DNA from: Petunia secreta
Taxonomy: Eukaryota; Streptophyta; Magnoliopsida; Solanales; Solanaceae
Reading direction: 5' to 3'
Assembly: GCA_029990175.1 (NCBI GenBank)
Contig: JARKIP010000017.1
Span: forward strand, 13,906,001-13,970,000
Length of the DNA stretch: 64,000 bases
Under the pieces are notes generated by a model that saw only the letters and a list, made by a program, of their open reading frames with translations, had not been told where the DNA came from and made no database searches. Both the position numbers and the translations under genes were made by a program. Shown here in pieces: positions 1 to 10,527 of this stretch (position 1 is its first letter; each line of letters begins with the position of its first letter).

Positions 1-525
1 TAATCTAGAGCTTTCTAGTGCCTTCTCTCTCTTATTGATTTGCTTTGGAATTACTTCATCTTTCACTCTGATTAACGCTTGAGATTTTGGAGTATTTCAA
101 TTTTGAAAACCAGCTACTAAGTGAAAACTAGAACAAGTCGATTTTCAGGTTCAATTTATACGACTTTCAAACATGAACCTTGGGATCATTCAAGGTATTC
201 ATATAGTTCGAACATTAAATTCATCCTTTGTTTTATAACATTTTTCGGTCAATTTTGTTACCTTAGATGGAAACCTTTAAATATTATTGATTTGGGTTTA
301 GCAATTATTGGCCTTTGGGGATCGGCGGCGGGGGGAACTGACTTTCTGGCGAAATGCAAGATACTACAGCTGTTTGTAACGGGAAATTTTTCAAATTGAT
401 TTTGAAATAACACGATGACGACGATGGATGTACAACGGTGCTTGCCGGTTTTAAAGCTACCAGAATTTTTAACGCTAGATTACATATACTCAGCCATACG
501 AAAAAACACGGATCCATTAAAGTAA
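1..525. other. Unassigned host sequence
   Basis: A/T-rich sequence with no recognisable coding region. Short open frames at 121-399 (plus) and 305-580 (minus) have no motif and do not begin at a convincing ATG. It lies directly upstream of an AP2/ERF-like fragment and may be degraded upstream sequence of that gene copy. Confidence 0.4.
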
Positions 526-690
526 GGAAAGTTTTATACCAAGTCAAAAGAAAAGAAGTGGCTTGGTACTCTTGATACATCTGAAGAAGCTGCTTGTGCT
601 TATGATTGTGCTGCTAGAGCTACGCGTTGTGTTAAAGTAAGAACTAACTCTTTTTATTCAGTTATGATTTTGCTCATTGTCTTCGCTTAA
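526..690 (+). pseudogene. AP2/ERF DNA-binding domain fragment
   Basis: The frame starting at 526 reads through an AP2/ERF-type segment with the family's most conserved block, WLGTLDTSEEAACAYDCAA, at about 559-615. An in-frame stop sits at 523-525 just before GKF, and the N-terminal YRGVRRRPWG block is not visible. This is therefore only the C-terminal half of the domain. AP2/ERF proteins are plant transcription factors that bind GCC-box or DRE-like DNA. The sequence AAAGTAAGA just after the conserved block could be an old 5' splice site (AAA|GTAAGA). No following exon is recognisable because tandem repeats begin at about 695. I read it as a captured or decayed fragment. An exon of a working gene is less likely given the upstream stop. 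Confidence 0.6.
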
Positions 691-694
691 AAAG

Positions 695-1345
695 TTTGAA
701 ACAGTACTGGCACAGTATAAAACAGCGCAGATACAGTTAGATACACTGTTGAAATGTTGCAGAAACAGTTAGATACAGTTCTGAAACAACCTGAAACAGT
801 GTAGATACAGCGACATACAGTTCGATACAGAGCAAAAATAGTGAAAATACAGCCAGATATGGTGCTGAAATAGTCTAAAATAGCTAGTAAAAAGTCTGAA
901 ATAAAATGTAAAAAATAATGTGAAACAACGCAAATAAGATGAAAATATCTTAGAAATAGTGAGGAAAAACGTACAAACAGGATGAAACAATGCTGAAAAA
1001 GTTTAGAAACAGCTAGATTTAGTCTAGAAATAGTTAGATACGGTGCAAAACAACCTAAAACATTGCTGAAATAGTTAGATATAGTGTTCAAACAACCTAA
1101 ACAACGTAGATACATCGAGATACAATTCGATACGGACCAAAAATAGTGTATATACAGCATGATACAATGCTGAAATAGTCTGAAACAACTAGTCAAAAAG
1201 TCTGAAACAAAATGTAAAATATAATGTAAAACAACGCAAAAAGGTGAAATAGGTTAGAAACAGTGAGAAACAACGCACAAACGGGATGAAAATAATGCTA
1301 AAACGATCTAGAAACAGTTAGATACAGTCTAGAAATAGTTAGATA
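695..1345. repeat. Degenerate direct repeat of about 307 bp, two copies
   Basis: Two tandem copies start near 781 and 1088. Both carry the same order of landmarks: GTAGATACA, a GAGATACA or CGACATACA stretch, ATGGTGCTGAAATAGTCT-like text, a lysine-codon-like AAAATGTAAAA stretch, and TAGAAATAGTTAGATACGG at the end. Within each copy the text is itself built from short GAAACAGTTAGATACAG-like words. Long minus-strand open frames cross it (687-1196) only because the words lack stops on that strand. Confidence 0.7.
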
Positions 1346-1349
1346 CGGT

Positions 1350-1912
1350 GCAAAAAAATGCAGATACAGCGAGATACGATAAGAAGCACTGAGATATGAG
1401 GTGGTTGGTAGTTGAGATACAGCGAGATGCGATGGGGTTGGTAATTGAGATACATCACGGTACGATATGCTTGGTAGTTGAGATACAACGTGATACAATA
1501 AGATACGAGGGGGTTGGTAGTTGAGATACAACGAGATACAATGAGATACGAGCTGGTTGGTAGGTGAGATACGATATGATTGATAGTTGAGATACAACGA
1601 GATACAACGAGATGCAATGAGGTACAAAGTGGTTGGTAGTTAAGATACAGCGAGATATGATGTGGGTGGTCGTTGAGAAACAACGAGATCCGATGTGCTT
1701 GGTAGTTGAGATACAGCGACATACAATGAGATACGAGGTGGTTGGTAGTTGAGATACGGTAAGATATAGCGAGATACGAGATGGTTGGTAGTTGAGATAC
1801 AACGAGATACAAGGTGGTTGGTAAGCGAGATACAGAGAGATAAAACGAGATACAGTGAGATACGAGGTGGTTGGTAGTTTAGATACAATGAGATACAACG
1901 AGATACGATGTG
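1350..1912. repeat. Minisatellite of GGTTGGTAGTTGAGATAC / GAGATACAAC words
   Basis: A variable-length tandem array. Each unit is GGTGGTTGGTAGTTGAGATAC followed by one to four decamers of the type GAGATACAAC or GAGATACGAG. The 10-bp sub-period equals roughly one helical turn. At 1908-1912 the array is interrupted by E1 and its text resumes at 34377. The minus-strand open frames of 82-157 codons across it are repeat translations (recurring LNYQPPRISLYL), not genes. Confidence 0.85.
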
Positions 1913-3778
1913 TGTTACACCTCATATGTCTAAAGTGATGTATATCATTCTAATGATATGTTAATAATGATTTAAGTGAGTTTGAAGTCATAATATGACC
2001 ATATATGACTTTTATATGTTGAATATAAAGTTTGGGAAAAATCGGATCTAAGTTGCGGAAAACTCGACTAAGGATTGCCGTGTAACGAAGCTTTCTGAGT
2101 AATTAATTCTGTGTGTTATATTAGGTCTTTTAGGGACATATCATATACCAAATAGAAATTCTTGGAGTTTATTTTCCAACACTTTTGATCGTTTGTTCAT
2201 ACAAAATCAGGATAAAAAGATATCAGCATCAGAAGTCACGCTAGAAGAAGGGACATAAGCGCAAAAGAGGGCTAGAAGTAAAGTATTTTTAGTACAAAAG
2301 AAAAATTCATCACTTATCTCATTATTTCCAGAAACTTCAAGAGAGAAACAGTGTGTTCTTCAGTGTTGAACCAATTTTTATTATTTTGAAGGAAGGACGC
2401 CAATCTTAACTCGAAATTGAGGACGGATTACATAAAAACGCTCAACGCGACGAAGGTAACGTCGTGCTACCTTCCTTTTCATCTATAGCTTAAGTTGTAG
2501 AATTAATTCATGGCTAAGTAAAGTACCTAAATGATGTGTTATAGCTTGTATAAGAATTATAAGGTGTGGAATTTAAGAGAAACAATGTTTAGAAGCAAGA
2601 AACAACAAAGGTATGTAAGGCTAAATCTTTCTTTCGACAAGGCATTTGTTTTGTATCTTTTGAAGTTTGTTTTAGTTCCAAACATGATGGTTCTTGTGGG
2701 GAACTTGTATGGAACAAAGGTAACCGTCTATGTGCCTAATTTAGTGCTAACAACCACAGTGAAAGATGTCCAAAACAGCAGCACGAAATGTTTCAAAATC
2801 TGGAAAATTATTTTTATCTTCATACAATTGTTAGTAAATTGAGCATAACTGCTTGTACAAAATTGATATTAAGATGTTTTAAAATTTCTTGGAACCTTAA
2901 GACATATATCTAAAACTTTCATACAGACCATGAAGTTTATAACTTTTATTTACACTTTGAAAATTAGGTCGCAAGGCAGGACAGTGGTGCTGTCTAGACA
3001 TTCTATCTGCGTATTTGTTATGTCGTCCGGCCGTCTCATCTTGTTATCCGTCTAATCTGTTCATGTTATTAGTTTATCCGGGTATCCATCCCCGTGTATA
3101 TTATAGTGCTGGTTCTGTTTTTGCAGACTATCCAGTTTTAGGGGAAACTCTGCCGAAATATTTATAGAAACTCAAAGAGTTGGACAAATTTTGAGTTCTA
3201 GGTTAATCCTCATACATGCTTATGCTTATATTGTGATCACATTATGTGTGATTTGGAGTTTCCCATAGCGGCTGGACATTGGACACACAGTCCGGTCGCA
3301 TGTGATACTACCCGTCTGGGGGACATAGCTCCTCTGCTTCAGGTGGGAGTTGAAATACCTAGTGTGACCGAGTGTCATTCACATAGTCTGACCACAGAGA
3401 CTAGATATTACTGGCTGGGGGGACATAGCCCATAAACTCGCCATGTTTGTTATATACGCGTATATAGCCACAGTATGAACTGCATGATTATAGATGAGGC
3501 TTGTTCAGATGTTCAGTTACCAGATTTTGGGGGATACAGCCTATAACACCAGACAGGTACCAGTATAGATAACAGTTCAGTTTTAGCCCAGTACCAATTA
3601 TCAGCTCTCAGTTATCAGTCATATCAGAATCAGGTATCAGTATAGTTTAGCTCAGCCTTCAGTTTCAGATTCAGCTAGACTTCAGTTTATATTTGAATTA
3701 TGTTAAGTACGTTCTTGAGATTTCCAGCTACGTTGCTATGCTCCATCTCAGATTTACATATTTATATTCCAGCCTTAC
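1913..3778 (+). repeat. E1 5' LTR, first part
   Basis: Aligns with the 3' LTR starting at 32461: both share the block beginning GTATATCATTCTAATGA and later landmarks such as ACACACAGTCCGG and the TAGATATTACTG region. Compared with the 3' LTR it has 16 extra bases just after the TGTTA terminus and about 430-500 bp of extra sequence at about 2256-2750. The open frames at 2531-2842, 3244-3435 and 3693-3893 are LTR sequence without motifs. E2 interrupts it after 3778. Confidence 0.9.
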
Positions 3779-3840
3779 TGTGATGACCCGCCACATCATC
3801 ATGGCACGTAGGTGCAATTTGGCACATAGCTTTGCCATGT
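3779..3840 (+). repeat. E2 5' LTR, first part
   Basis: The first 62 bp of the E2 LTR, ending in the CATGT target duplicated by E3. It matches the start of the E2 3' LTR at 26436 (TGTGATGACCCGC, then GCAATTTGGCACATAGC). Confidence 0.9.
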
Positions 3841-4638
3841 TGATGCGGGGCATACTACATCAAGGCCTTTCACTAGGAGTCAAGCCAAATTGATTCAACC
3901 CACCCATCTCTACTTGACTTGGAAGGACATGGAAGAAGGCTCCGAGAGTGGCTTGAAGATCATGAATTGGAGTGCCATGGATGGAGGATCGCCTAGGCTA
4001 CTTGGAGAGGCATCCGAGGAACATTTCGAGGCAAACCAAGGAGCCACAGGAGGAGGCGGACCGCCCACTCTACCAGGCGGACCGCCCTCTCAACTCTCTG
4101 AAGTTTGAAGGGGCTCAGTAGGCGGGGCGCCTCTTTACAGAGGCGGGGCGCCTACTTTTCAGGCGGGGTGCCTACTTGGGGCGCCTGGTACACCAGGCTG
4201 GGTGCCTACTCCACTGAAGAATGTGACGGGACACCTCATTAAGTTGCTATGTTTTGACTATTATAGCCCTACGTGGCCTTTGTTTTTTTAACCCACTTTG
4301 GGGGTGCTTCAGGGCTTTCATGTTGTCTAAGTGAAGCCTATAAATACTTCACTTGTCTTCTTTGAACCTTAGCTTACCTTGAAGATTGTTGAATGATGAA
4401 TGGAGTTGAACTCTTGTATATGAAGAGACCCTTTTGGTTGACTTGAATTCACTAGCGGATCCTAGTTATGTATCGAACCGACACCCGATCATTCTACTAG
4501 CGAGTCCCGGGTGCGACTCGAGGGTTGTTGCATAGCGTAGGTCCTTCTTGACGCCGATACGAGGGTATCACGAAACAAGTTCTCCATGGTTACCTTGTAG
4601 GGAGTTCTCCGTTGTCTTTTGATTTTTGATCCTTATCA
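3841..4638 (+). repeat. E3 5' LTR
   Basis: 798 bp, TGATGCGGGG to CCTTATCA. U3 carries a cluster of G+C-rich 11-bp near-palindromes (GGCGGACCGCC at 4055 and 4076; GGCGGGGCGCC at 4121 and 4142; variants at 4162 and 4195). A TATAAATA box lies at about 4340 (CCTATAAATACTTCAC), so transcription probably starts about 30 bp downstream. The 3' copy is 846 bp, with extra motif copies and a 28-bp insertion near its end. Confidence 0.9.
4340..4347 (+). promoter_or_regulatory. TATA box of the E3 LTR promoter
   Basis: TATAAATA in the context AAGCCTATAAATACTTCAC, about 300 bp before the LTR end, with the same text in the 3' LTR near 20860. The position is appropriate for the U3/R boundary. Confidence 0.6.
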
Positions 4639-4641
4639 TCT

Positions 4642-4653
4642 TGGTATCGGAGC
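4642..4653 (+). other. E3 primer-binding site
   Basis: TGGTATCGGAGC, three bases after the LTR end. One mismatch from TGGTATCAGAGC, the plant initiator-methionine tRNA complement. Confidence 0.85.
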
Positions 4654-5691
4654 AAGGCTCGAGTTTTGTTTCTACAAACCCCCGACCCTTGATTCTTCGT
4701 GCGTAAGTTATTTTCTACGTTAGGTTCTTGTTTGTGTTTTAAGGAAAAGAAGAAAAACACAAAAAAATAGACAAAGTTGAAAATTACAAAAAAAAAAAAA
4801 AAAAAATCGATTAAGAGTTCTTGGTTTGTTGGACCCGTTTTGCGATTGTTATTGGGATTTTTTCCTCGTTGGAAACCCGTTCTTTTGGTACCCTAAACAC
4901 AAGATTTGAAGTTGAAACACCAGATTTGAAAATTTGAAACCCTTTGAAAGTTTGAAACCCTAAGCTTGAAATTGATGAACATGGTAGATTACTTATTTTT
5001 GATTGGGGTTCGATAAAAGTTGGGATTTGATCTTTGTGATTGAAACAACATTTGGGTACCTTCGTATTGCCAAAACAACGTGAGAATTATTGGATTTTTG
5101 GGTGCAAAACTAAGAAAAATCTAGTTTGAGCTTTGCTGAAACCGCACCAGGCGGACCGCCCATATAGTAGGCGGACCGCCCCCTCCAACTCTCTGAATCT
5201 CAATAGGCGGACCGCCTCTGTAAACAGGCGGACTGCCCACTGTGAAACAGGTGGGGCGCCTGTTTTGCTAAATTTTGGGAACGGGTAGTTTTTCGTAGGA
5301 TCTCTTATTTCTTTGATTGCATTGCATCTAGCTAGTACTTCTTTGAGTAATATATTTCCTAGTCGAATTGTGCTAGCCCTTATAAGCTAATAGGAAACTC
5401 AAGCCTAGACCGGAGAGTAAAATTCAAAGAAGACTAGTAGTGCCATTTGACTCAAGTCCGCACTTGTAAGAGCTTATCGTTCCAATAGAGTCATATCAAC
5501 TCTACTCACCCCGGAGTGCATTTGGCTTTTGTGTTGAGTGATTAAGTTGAGGTTTGTTGCTCAACTTAGTGAAGATTTGGATTCAAGCTAGAGTGAAATA
5601 TCCACCACCACTAAATGAGTGAACCGAGTGAAACACTTGTGAGGGTGTGAGTGAGGTTATTTTTCTAACGTTTGCTCATTTTGTAGGTACG
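4654..5691 (+). other. E3 untranslated leader with G+C-rich palindrome cluster
   Basis: No coding sequence. It contains an A-run near 4789-4806 and a second cluster of the LTR-type G+C motifs: GGCGGACCGCC at 5150, 5170 and 5206, GGCGGACTGCC at 5227 and GGTGGGGCGCC at 5250. The intervening text CAACTCTCTGAA is shared with the LTR, so this looks like a degenerate internal copy of the LTR motif block. Confidence 0.7.
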
Positions 5692-7769
5692 ATGTCTACC
5701 GAAGGAGATGATTTCACTAAGAATGCCTTGGCTTCTATCCTTGCCAAATTGGATAGTATGAACTTGAGGATTGAAAGCCTTGAGAGGGTGACATCAAGTG
5801 CCTTAGTTGAGCAAGGGACTTCCAATGTCCAATCGGAGAAAGGGACCCCGAGTGTCCAAGTTGAGAAAGGGGCCCCAAGTGCCCAAGTTGAAGCCGTTGA
5901 GGGCACAAGTAGTTCAACCTTTACTCCGGAACAAGTTGTTGAGTTGCTTAATCAGCAACGGGTAAAGGAGGATCGTGATCGAATTGAACAATTGTTGGGC
6001 AATACCCAACGAGTGACCATTCCTAACCTTATGGGCAATCCCCAAAGGGATACTCCACTTCCCGGACCAATTCGAAATGTTCAACCTCTTGAGCAAGTTG
6101 CACAAGCTCAAGGAGGGGAGGAGGATGATTATGGTGTTGTGGGGTATGATGCTCACTATCAATTTAGGGGTCGGAACGTGGATAGGGGTAGAGGCCGAGG
6201 TCGACGAACACCCATAGGGTATTTTGGAGGGAATGCTAGGAGGGATCTTGGTGGTTATGGAGATCACTTTGGAGGCCAACCGAAACCTTACCAAGGGGGT
6301 CGTGACAACAACAATCTTAAAAGTGTGAAGCTCACTATTCCTTCTTTCAAAGGAAGTAGTGACCCGGTGGAGTATATTGATTGGAAGTTGTCCATGGAGC
6401 GGATATTTGACACCAATGATATGCCCGAGGTGAAGAAGACCATGTATGCAATATCTTCCTTTGAATCCTTTGCTTCTACTTGGTGGGAGTCGGTCAAGAG
6501 GATTAGAAGGAGGACATGAATGGCTATCAATCTTACTTGGGAAGAGTTGATCCGTGTGATGGATTAGAAGTAATTGACTAACCAATACCGAGTGGACCAA
6601 CACAAACGTCTCTATGAGTTGAAGCAAGGTTACAAGTCGGTTGGGGAGTACTTCAATGAATTTGAGCAATTCCTATTGAACCTAGACTTGGATGAGGAAG
6701 ATAATGAGACGGCCATGATTCGATTTAAAGGAGGCTTGAACCGAGACATAGCTTCACAATTGAAGTTTCACAAGTACAATGATCACTACAAGCTATGTGA
6801 AGATGCGGTTGAAGCCGAGAAATGGCTCAAAGAGGAGAAATCTCTTCGCTATAAGAGTAGTACTACTACTCTCATGAGCAAGCCAAAGGAGTGGAAGATT
6901 CCTACCACAAATGCAAACCTCCCAAATACAAGTGGTGCAAGTTCTAGCAAGGATGTGAAGAAGCCTTATGAGAAGTCTACACAACATGTGGGAGGTAACT
7001 CTAAAACTCACTTGAGCAATCCTATCTCTACTTCTACTCACTGCTATACATGTAAGGGTTACGGACATATTTCCAAAGATTGCCCTACCCGGAAAACTAT
7101 GGTTCTTGTGGGTGACTTTGTGTATGAACAAGATAGTGAACCCAAGGGTGAGGAGGAAGAATGTGATGAGGAGGTTGATGATGGGGAGGATGCAATGGAT
7201 GATGATGATCCCCATGCCTTCCTTGGTGTGAGGAGGATTTTAGGAGCCATGTTTGTGAAGGATAGTGAGACTTTGCAAAGGGAGAATCTTTTCCATGCTA
7301 GATGCCAAGTCATGGGTATTGTTTGTTCTATGATTATTGACTCGGGAAGTTGTTCCAATGTCATTAGCCAATCACTAATTTCCCAATTGAAGATACCCAC
7401 CTTGAAACACCCAAATCCTTACCGTTTGCAATGGCTTAGTGAGTGTGGTGAATTGAAGGTGGTAAAGCAAGTCATGATCAAGTTCAAGATAGGGAACTAT
7501 GTGGATGAACACATGTTTGACGTGGTGCCTATGCAAGAATGCCACCTCCTCTTTGGAAGGCCATGGCAATTTGATAGAAATGTGGTTCATGATGGCCGTG
7601 CTAACACCTACACGGTTAAGCACGAGGGAAAGAAGTTTGTGCTTAGACCCTTAACTCCCAAGCAAGTGAGTGATGATTTCAAGTTAATGAGGGAGTTAAG
7701 AGAAGCGGCAAAGGCTAAGTCGGTTGTTGAGACTAGTCCTTTGGCCGAGAGCTTGGTGGCAATCCCACC
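5692..7769 (+). pseudogene. E3 gag and protease (5' part of polyprotein), broken
   Basis: The likely start is ATG 5692 (MSTEGDD), preceded by a long leader. Gag forms the retrotransposon capsid. The conserved capsid-type region lies near 6320-6800 (SVKLTIPSFKGSSDP, then TWWESVK, then the QGYKSVGEYF region). In the same frame, three stops fall at 6517-6519 (TGA), 6565-6567 (TAG) and 6571-6573 (TAA). They interrupt what is otherwise one continuous reading frame to 7769. A CCHC zinc knuckle, CYTCKGYGHISKDC, lies at about 7042-7083. An acidic linker follows, then the aspartic protease with DSG (IIDSGSCSNV) at about 7333-7362 and GRPWQFDR at about 7555-7578. E4 cuts the frame at 7769; the continuation is at 17543. 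TheE4-derived tail to 7800 is not part of the protein. Confidence 0.85.
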
Positions 7770-8578
7770 TGTTAGCTTGGAAAGCTGCTTGGAGTTTTGA
7801 CTGATGACTGAGGAACGGATTCAAAGGACCTGTTCCTTTGAATGACTGAAGCAGAATAGATAATTCATGCAAAATCATTTGATTAAGATATTATCATTTA
7901 TCCTAATACTGACGTATATCTTGAATATTATGCAGGCCTAATCAGATACGAAAAGATTGCATAATCCTAAAGGATAAAGGATTCGGATTCAAGAAGGTAG
8001 AATCCAATTAGGATTCAAAGTCAAGGGAGCTTTGGAATTCTAACTCATTGGGACTTCTTGGCTGCTGGAAACTATAAAACGTGGATACTATCAGCCATAG
8101 AAGGTGTACACAAATACTGAGAGCATCGAGCAAAAGCTGAGAAGAATTATTAGCTTATTTGTGTAATTAGTTAGCTACAGTAGAACTAAGTAAGAACCTG
8201 TTCCTTAGATTGAGTCTTGTAAAAGTTCAGTCTTAGTTCAATTGTAGTAAGCAGAAATCAAGTTGTAAACTGTGTAGTTCAAGTCGTGGACTTGACCCAA
8301 CTTCACTGATCGTGAGAAAGATCACTATAGGATTAGAGTTAGTCCTAGGTTAGTAAGAGTGAGTCTTGTAACCAAGTGGGTCTTTTTACATAGTGAAGTT
8401 GAAATCCTACTTGAGAAGTAGGTCGTGGTTTTTTGATCCCGTGTCTAGGGGTTTTTCCACGCTAAAATCTGGTGTTCAATTACTTACAGTTTTTATTCCG
8501 CACATCGTAGAGTAAAGGAACACATTTTAAGGAACTGGTCCTTAAAACAGTAAAGTGGTGTATTTGTGGGAAATAACA
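7770..8578 (+). repeat. E4 5' LTR
   Basis: 809 bp, TGTTAGC to AATAACA. It contains three copies of the GGAMCNGKTCC palindrome (7826, near match 8194, and 8531; the last has perfect 9-bp arms TTTTAAGGA / TCCTTAAAA). It differs from the 3' LTR at about four positions: a C/A near 7853, two bases in the TTGAATATT/TTGATAATT stretch near 7920, and G/A near 7985. Confidence 0.95.
8073..8079 (+). promoter_or_regulatory. TATA box of the E4 LTR promoter
   Basis: TATAAAA in the context GGAAACTATAAAACGTGG, about 300 bp into the LTR; transcription would begin about 30 bp downstream. The same text lies in the 3' LTR near 17032. Confidence 0.65.
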
Positions 8579-8580
8579 AT

Positions 8581-8592
8581 TGGTATCAGAGC
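8581..8592 (+). other. E4 primer-binding site
   Basis: TGGTATCAGAGC, two bases after the 5' LTR, exactly complementary to the 3' end of plant initiator-methionine tRNA as used by many Copia elements. Confidence 0.92.
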
Positions 8593-8627
8593 AGGTTATC
8601 CTTGAAAAGGCTAACACCTAGGATTAG

Positions 8628-10520
8628 ATGAGTACATCACGTGAGAACAGTGAGGGTCAGTCAATGGTTAGAGCACCTTACTTCAATGGAAAATACTATT
8701 CATGGTGGAAAGAGAGGATGCGTGATCACCTTCAGGCAGAGGATTACGAACTGTGGGACATAGTTACTGAAGGTCCCATGATCCCAATGAAGAAGGATGC
8801 TGATGGGAAAGATGTTCCCAAAACCAGGAAGGAGTGCAATGCCGAAGACATAAAGCAATGGGAAAGGAATGCTAAGGCAAGGAAGTGGCTGGTTGGTGGA
8901 CTTAGTCCTGACGAATGCACAAGGATCAGAGGGTATGCCACTGCTAAGGAGATTTGGGATGCTCTACAAGTTGCACACGAAGGAACAAGTCAGGTAAAAA
9001 GGTCCAGAGGTACACTTCTTTATGCTGAATATGAAAGCTTTAAAATGAAAGAAGAAGAATCAATCTCTGAAATGTATACTAGATTCAATGCCATTGCCTC
9101 TGAACTTATCTCTTTGGGAAGGGTTTTAACTGTGGAAGATAGGGTAGAAAAGATTTTAACTAGGGTTCTTCCAGATTCTTGGGAGATCAAAGCATGTGCT
9201 ATCATTGAAAGTAAAGATTTAACCACATTATCCTTAGATGAGCTCATAGGAAATCTAAAGACTTACGAACTAAGGAAAAAGGTTAAAAACATAGGAGCAC
9301 CAGTTAAAACTGAACCTAACCTAGCCTTAACTGCTGGTGATAAAATCATTGATGATAAGGAACTGGTCCTTATCGCTAAAAGTGTTCAGAAATATTTGAA
9401 TAAGAAAAGGGAAATTAGTGGACAGGGTAGGTCTACTAACATGAAACAGGCTGGAGAATGCCACAAATGTGGAAGCTCGGAGCACTACATCAGCAAATGT
9501 CCAATCATGGAAGGAGAATGGAGGAAGAAATTCATTGATGAAAGGAAGAAGGCTAGGGAACAGGTCCATAGAAAAAGTGGAAATCCCAAAGCGCTGGTTG
9601 CAGGATGGCAAGACAGTGAAGATGAAATAACTGATGATGATCTGGATGAGGATCTTGCTCTAATGGCACTTGGAGATTCAGAAAATGAAGAGGATCCTGA
9701 GGTATTTGTTTCTAAACTTAAAGAAGATGTAAAAAGCATGTCTAGAGAAAAGTTGGTTAAAGTATTCCATATTGTGCTAAATGAATTTAAAACTCTGAGG
9801 GATGATAATCACCAACTGCATGATAAAGTTGACTGTTTAGAAATAGAATGCAAAGAGGAAATAATTAAAAATGATTTTCTGGAAAGGAAGATTAGCATGC
9901 TTGAGGAACAGGTCCTCACACTTGAAACAACTGCTCAGGAATTAGAAAATGTTAAAACAGTTGTAAAAGGTAAAGGTATTGCTAATTCTCATCAGATTAT
10001 TGCTGAAGAGAAACTGAAAAACACAGTTGATGAATTGTGTAAAAAAGATGAAAAGATAAGATCTTTAGAAGAAGACCTGGTTAAAACAAAAATGGAATTA
10101 AGAAAAACTGTAGAATGGAACAAGTCTTCTGAAGCACTAGAATGGTTGCAAGAAAATCATAGCAGTAACAGGAAAGGTATTGGATTCATGAAGGCACAAA
10201 GTTCATCCAAATGGGATCCAAAGAGTAAGTACTTATCATTTCCTGAAAACTGGCTATGTACTCACTGTGGGAACACTGGTCACCGGAAAGAAAATTGTCA
10301 ATCTTTAAAAATGGCTGCCCAGAGGAACAGGTCCTATAAACCTGTTCGAAATCCTGTGAAACAGAAGAATAGGTCCTACAAACCTGTTCAACATTCTGTA
10401 AAAAGGAGAGATGTTCACACAAAGAAACCTTTACCATTTTGGGCTAAAAGAGATCTGATTCATCCTTTTTCAAAAGGAAAGGAACCCAAACTAGTTTGGG
10501 TTCTTAAAATTAACCCCTAG
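8628..10520 (+). CDS. gag: E4 Gag polyprotein, 630 aa
   Basis: Capsid/nucleocapsid protein of the Copia element; it packages element RNA in cytoplasmic virus-like particles. The start is ATG 8628, 36 bases after the primer site. Residues about 15-250 are the UBN2/gag-polypeptide region (YFNGKYYSWWKERMRDHL near the N-terminus). There are two CX2CX4HX4C zinc knuckles, CHKCGSSEHYISKC at about residue 278 and CTHCGNTGHRKENC at about residue 543. A long acidic and coiled-coil-like segment (about 330-500) lies between them. It ends at TAG 10518, 8 bases before the first listed pol codon, in a different frame. Basic repeats of the type NRSYKPV near the C-terminus are partly encoded by the palindromic motif. 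It is long for a Copia Gag, which fits SIRE-type elements. No disruption seen. Confidence 0.93.
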   Translation: MSTSRENSEGQSMVRAPYFNGKYYSWWKERMRDHLQAEDYELWDIVTEGPMIPMKKDADGKDVPKTRKECNAEDIKQWERNAKARKWLVGGLSPDECTRIRGYATAKEIWDALQVAHEGTSQVKRSRGTLLYAEYESFKMKEEESISEMYTRFNAIASELISLGRVLTVEDRVEKILTRVLPDSWEIKACAIIESKDLTTLSLDELIGNLKTYELRKKVKNIGAPVKTEPNLALTAGDKIIDDKELVLIAKSVQKYLNKKREISGQGRSTNMKQAGECHKCGSSEHYISKCPIMEGEWRKKFIDERKKAREQVHRKSGNPKALVAGWQDSEDEITDDDLDEDLALMALGDSENEEDPEVFVSKLKEDVKSMSREKLVKVFHIVLNEFKTLRDDNHQLHDKVDCLEIECKEEIIKNDFLERKISMLEEQVLTLETTAQELENVKTVVKGKGIANSHQIIAEEKLKNTVDELCKKDEKIRSLEEDLVKTKMELRKTVEWNKSSEALEWLQENHSSNRKGIGFMKAQSSSKWDPKSKYLSFPENWLCTHCGNTGHRKENCQSLKMAAQRNRSYKPVRNPVKQKNRSYKPVQHSVKRRDVHTKKPLPFWAKRDLIHPFSKGKEPKLVWVLKINP

Positions 10521-10527
10521 TTTTCTT

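Noticed and set aside
687..1925. Long minus-strand open frames of 82-169 codons
   Set aside because: They translate tandem repeats whose words lack stops on that strand; the peptides repeat LNYQPPRISLYL-like text and have no domain.
2531..2842. A 103-codon frame as a host gene
   Set aside because: It lies within the E1 5' LTR and has no domain or start context.
6793..7623. Minus-strand frames opposite E3 gag-protease
   Set aside because: Antisense shadows of a clear plus-strand polyprotein with zinc knuckle and DSG motif.
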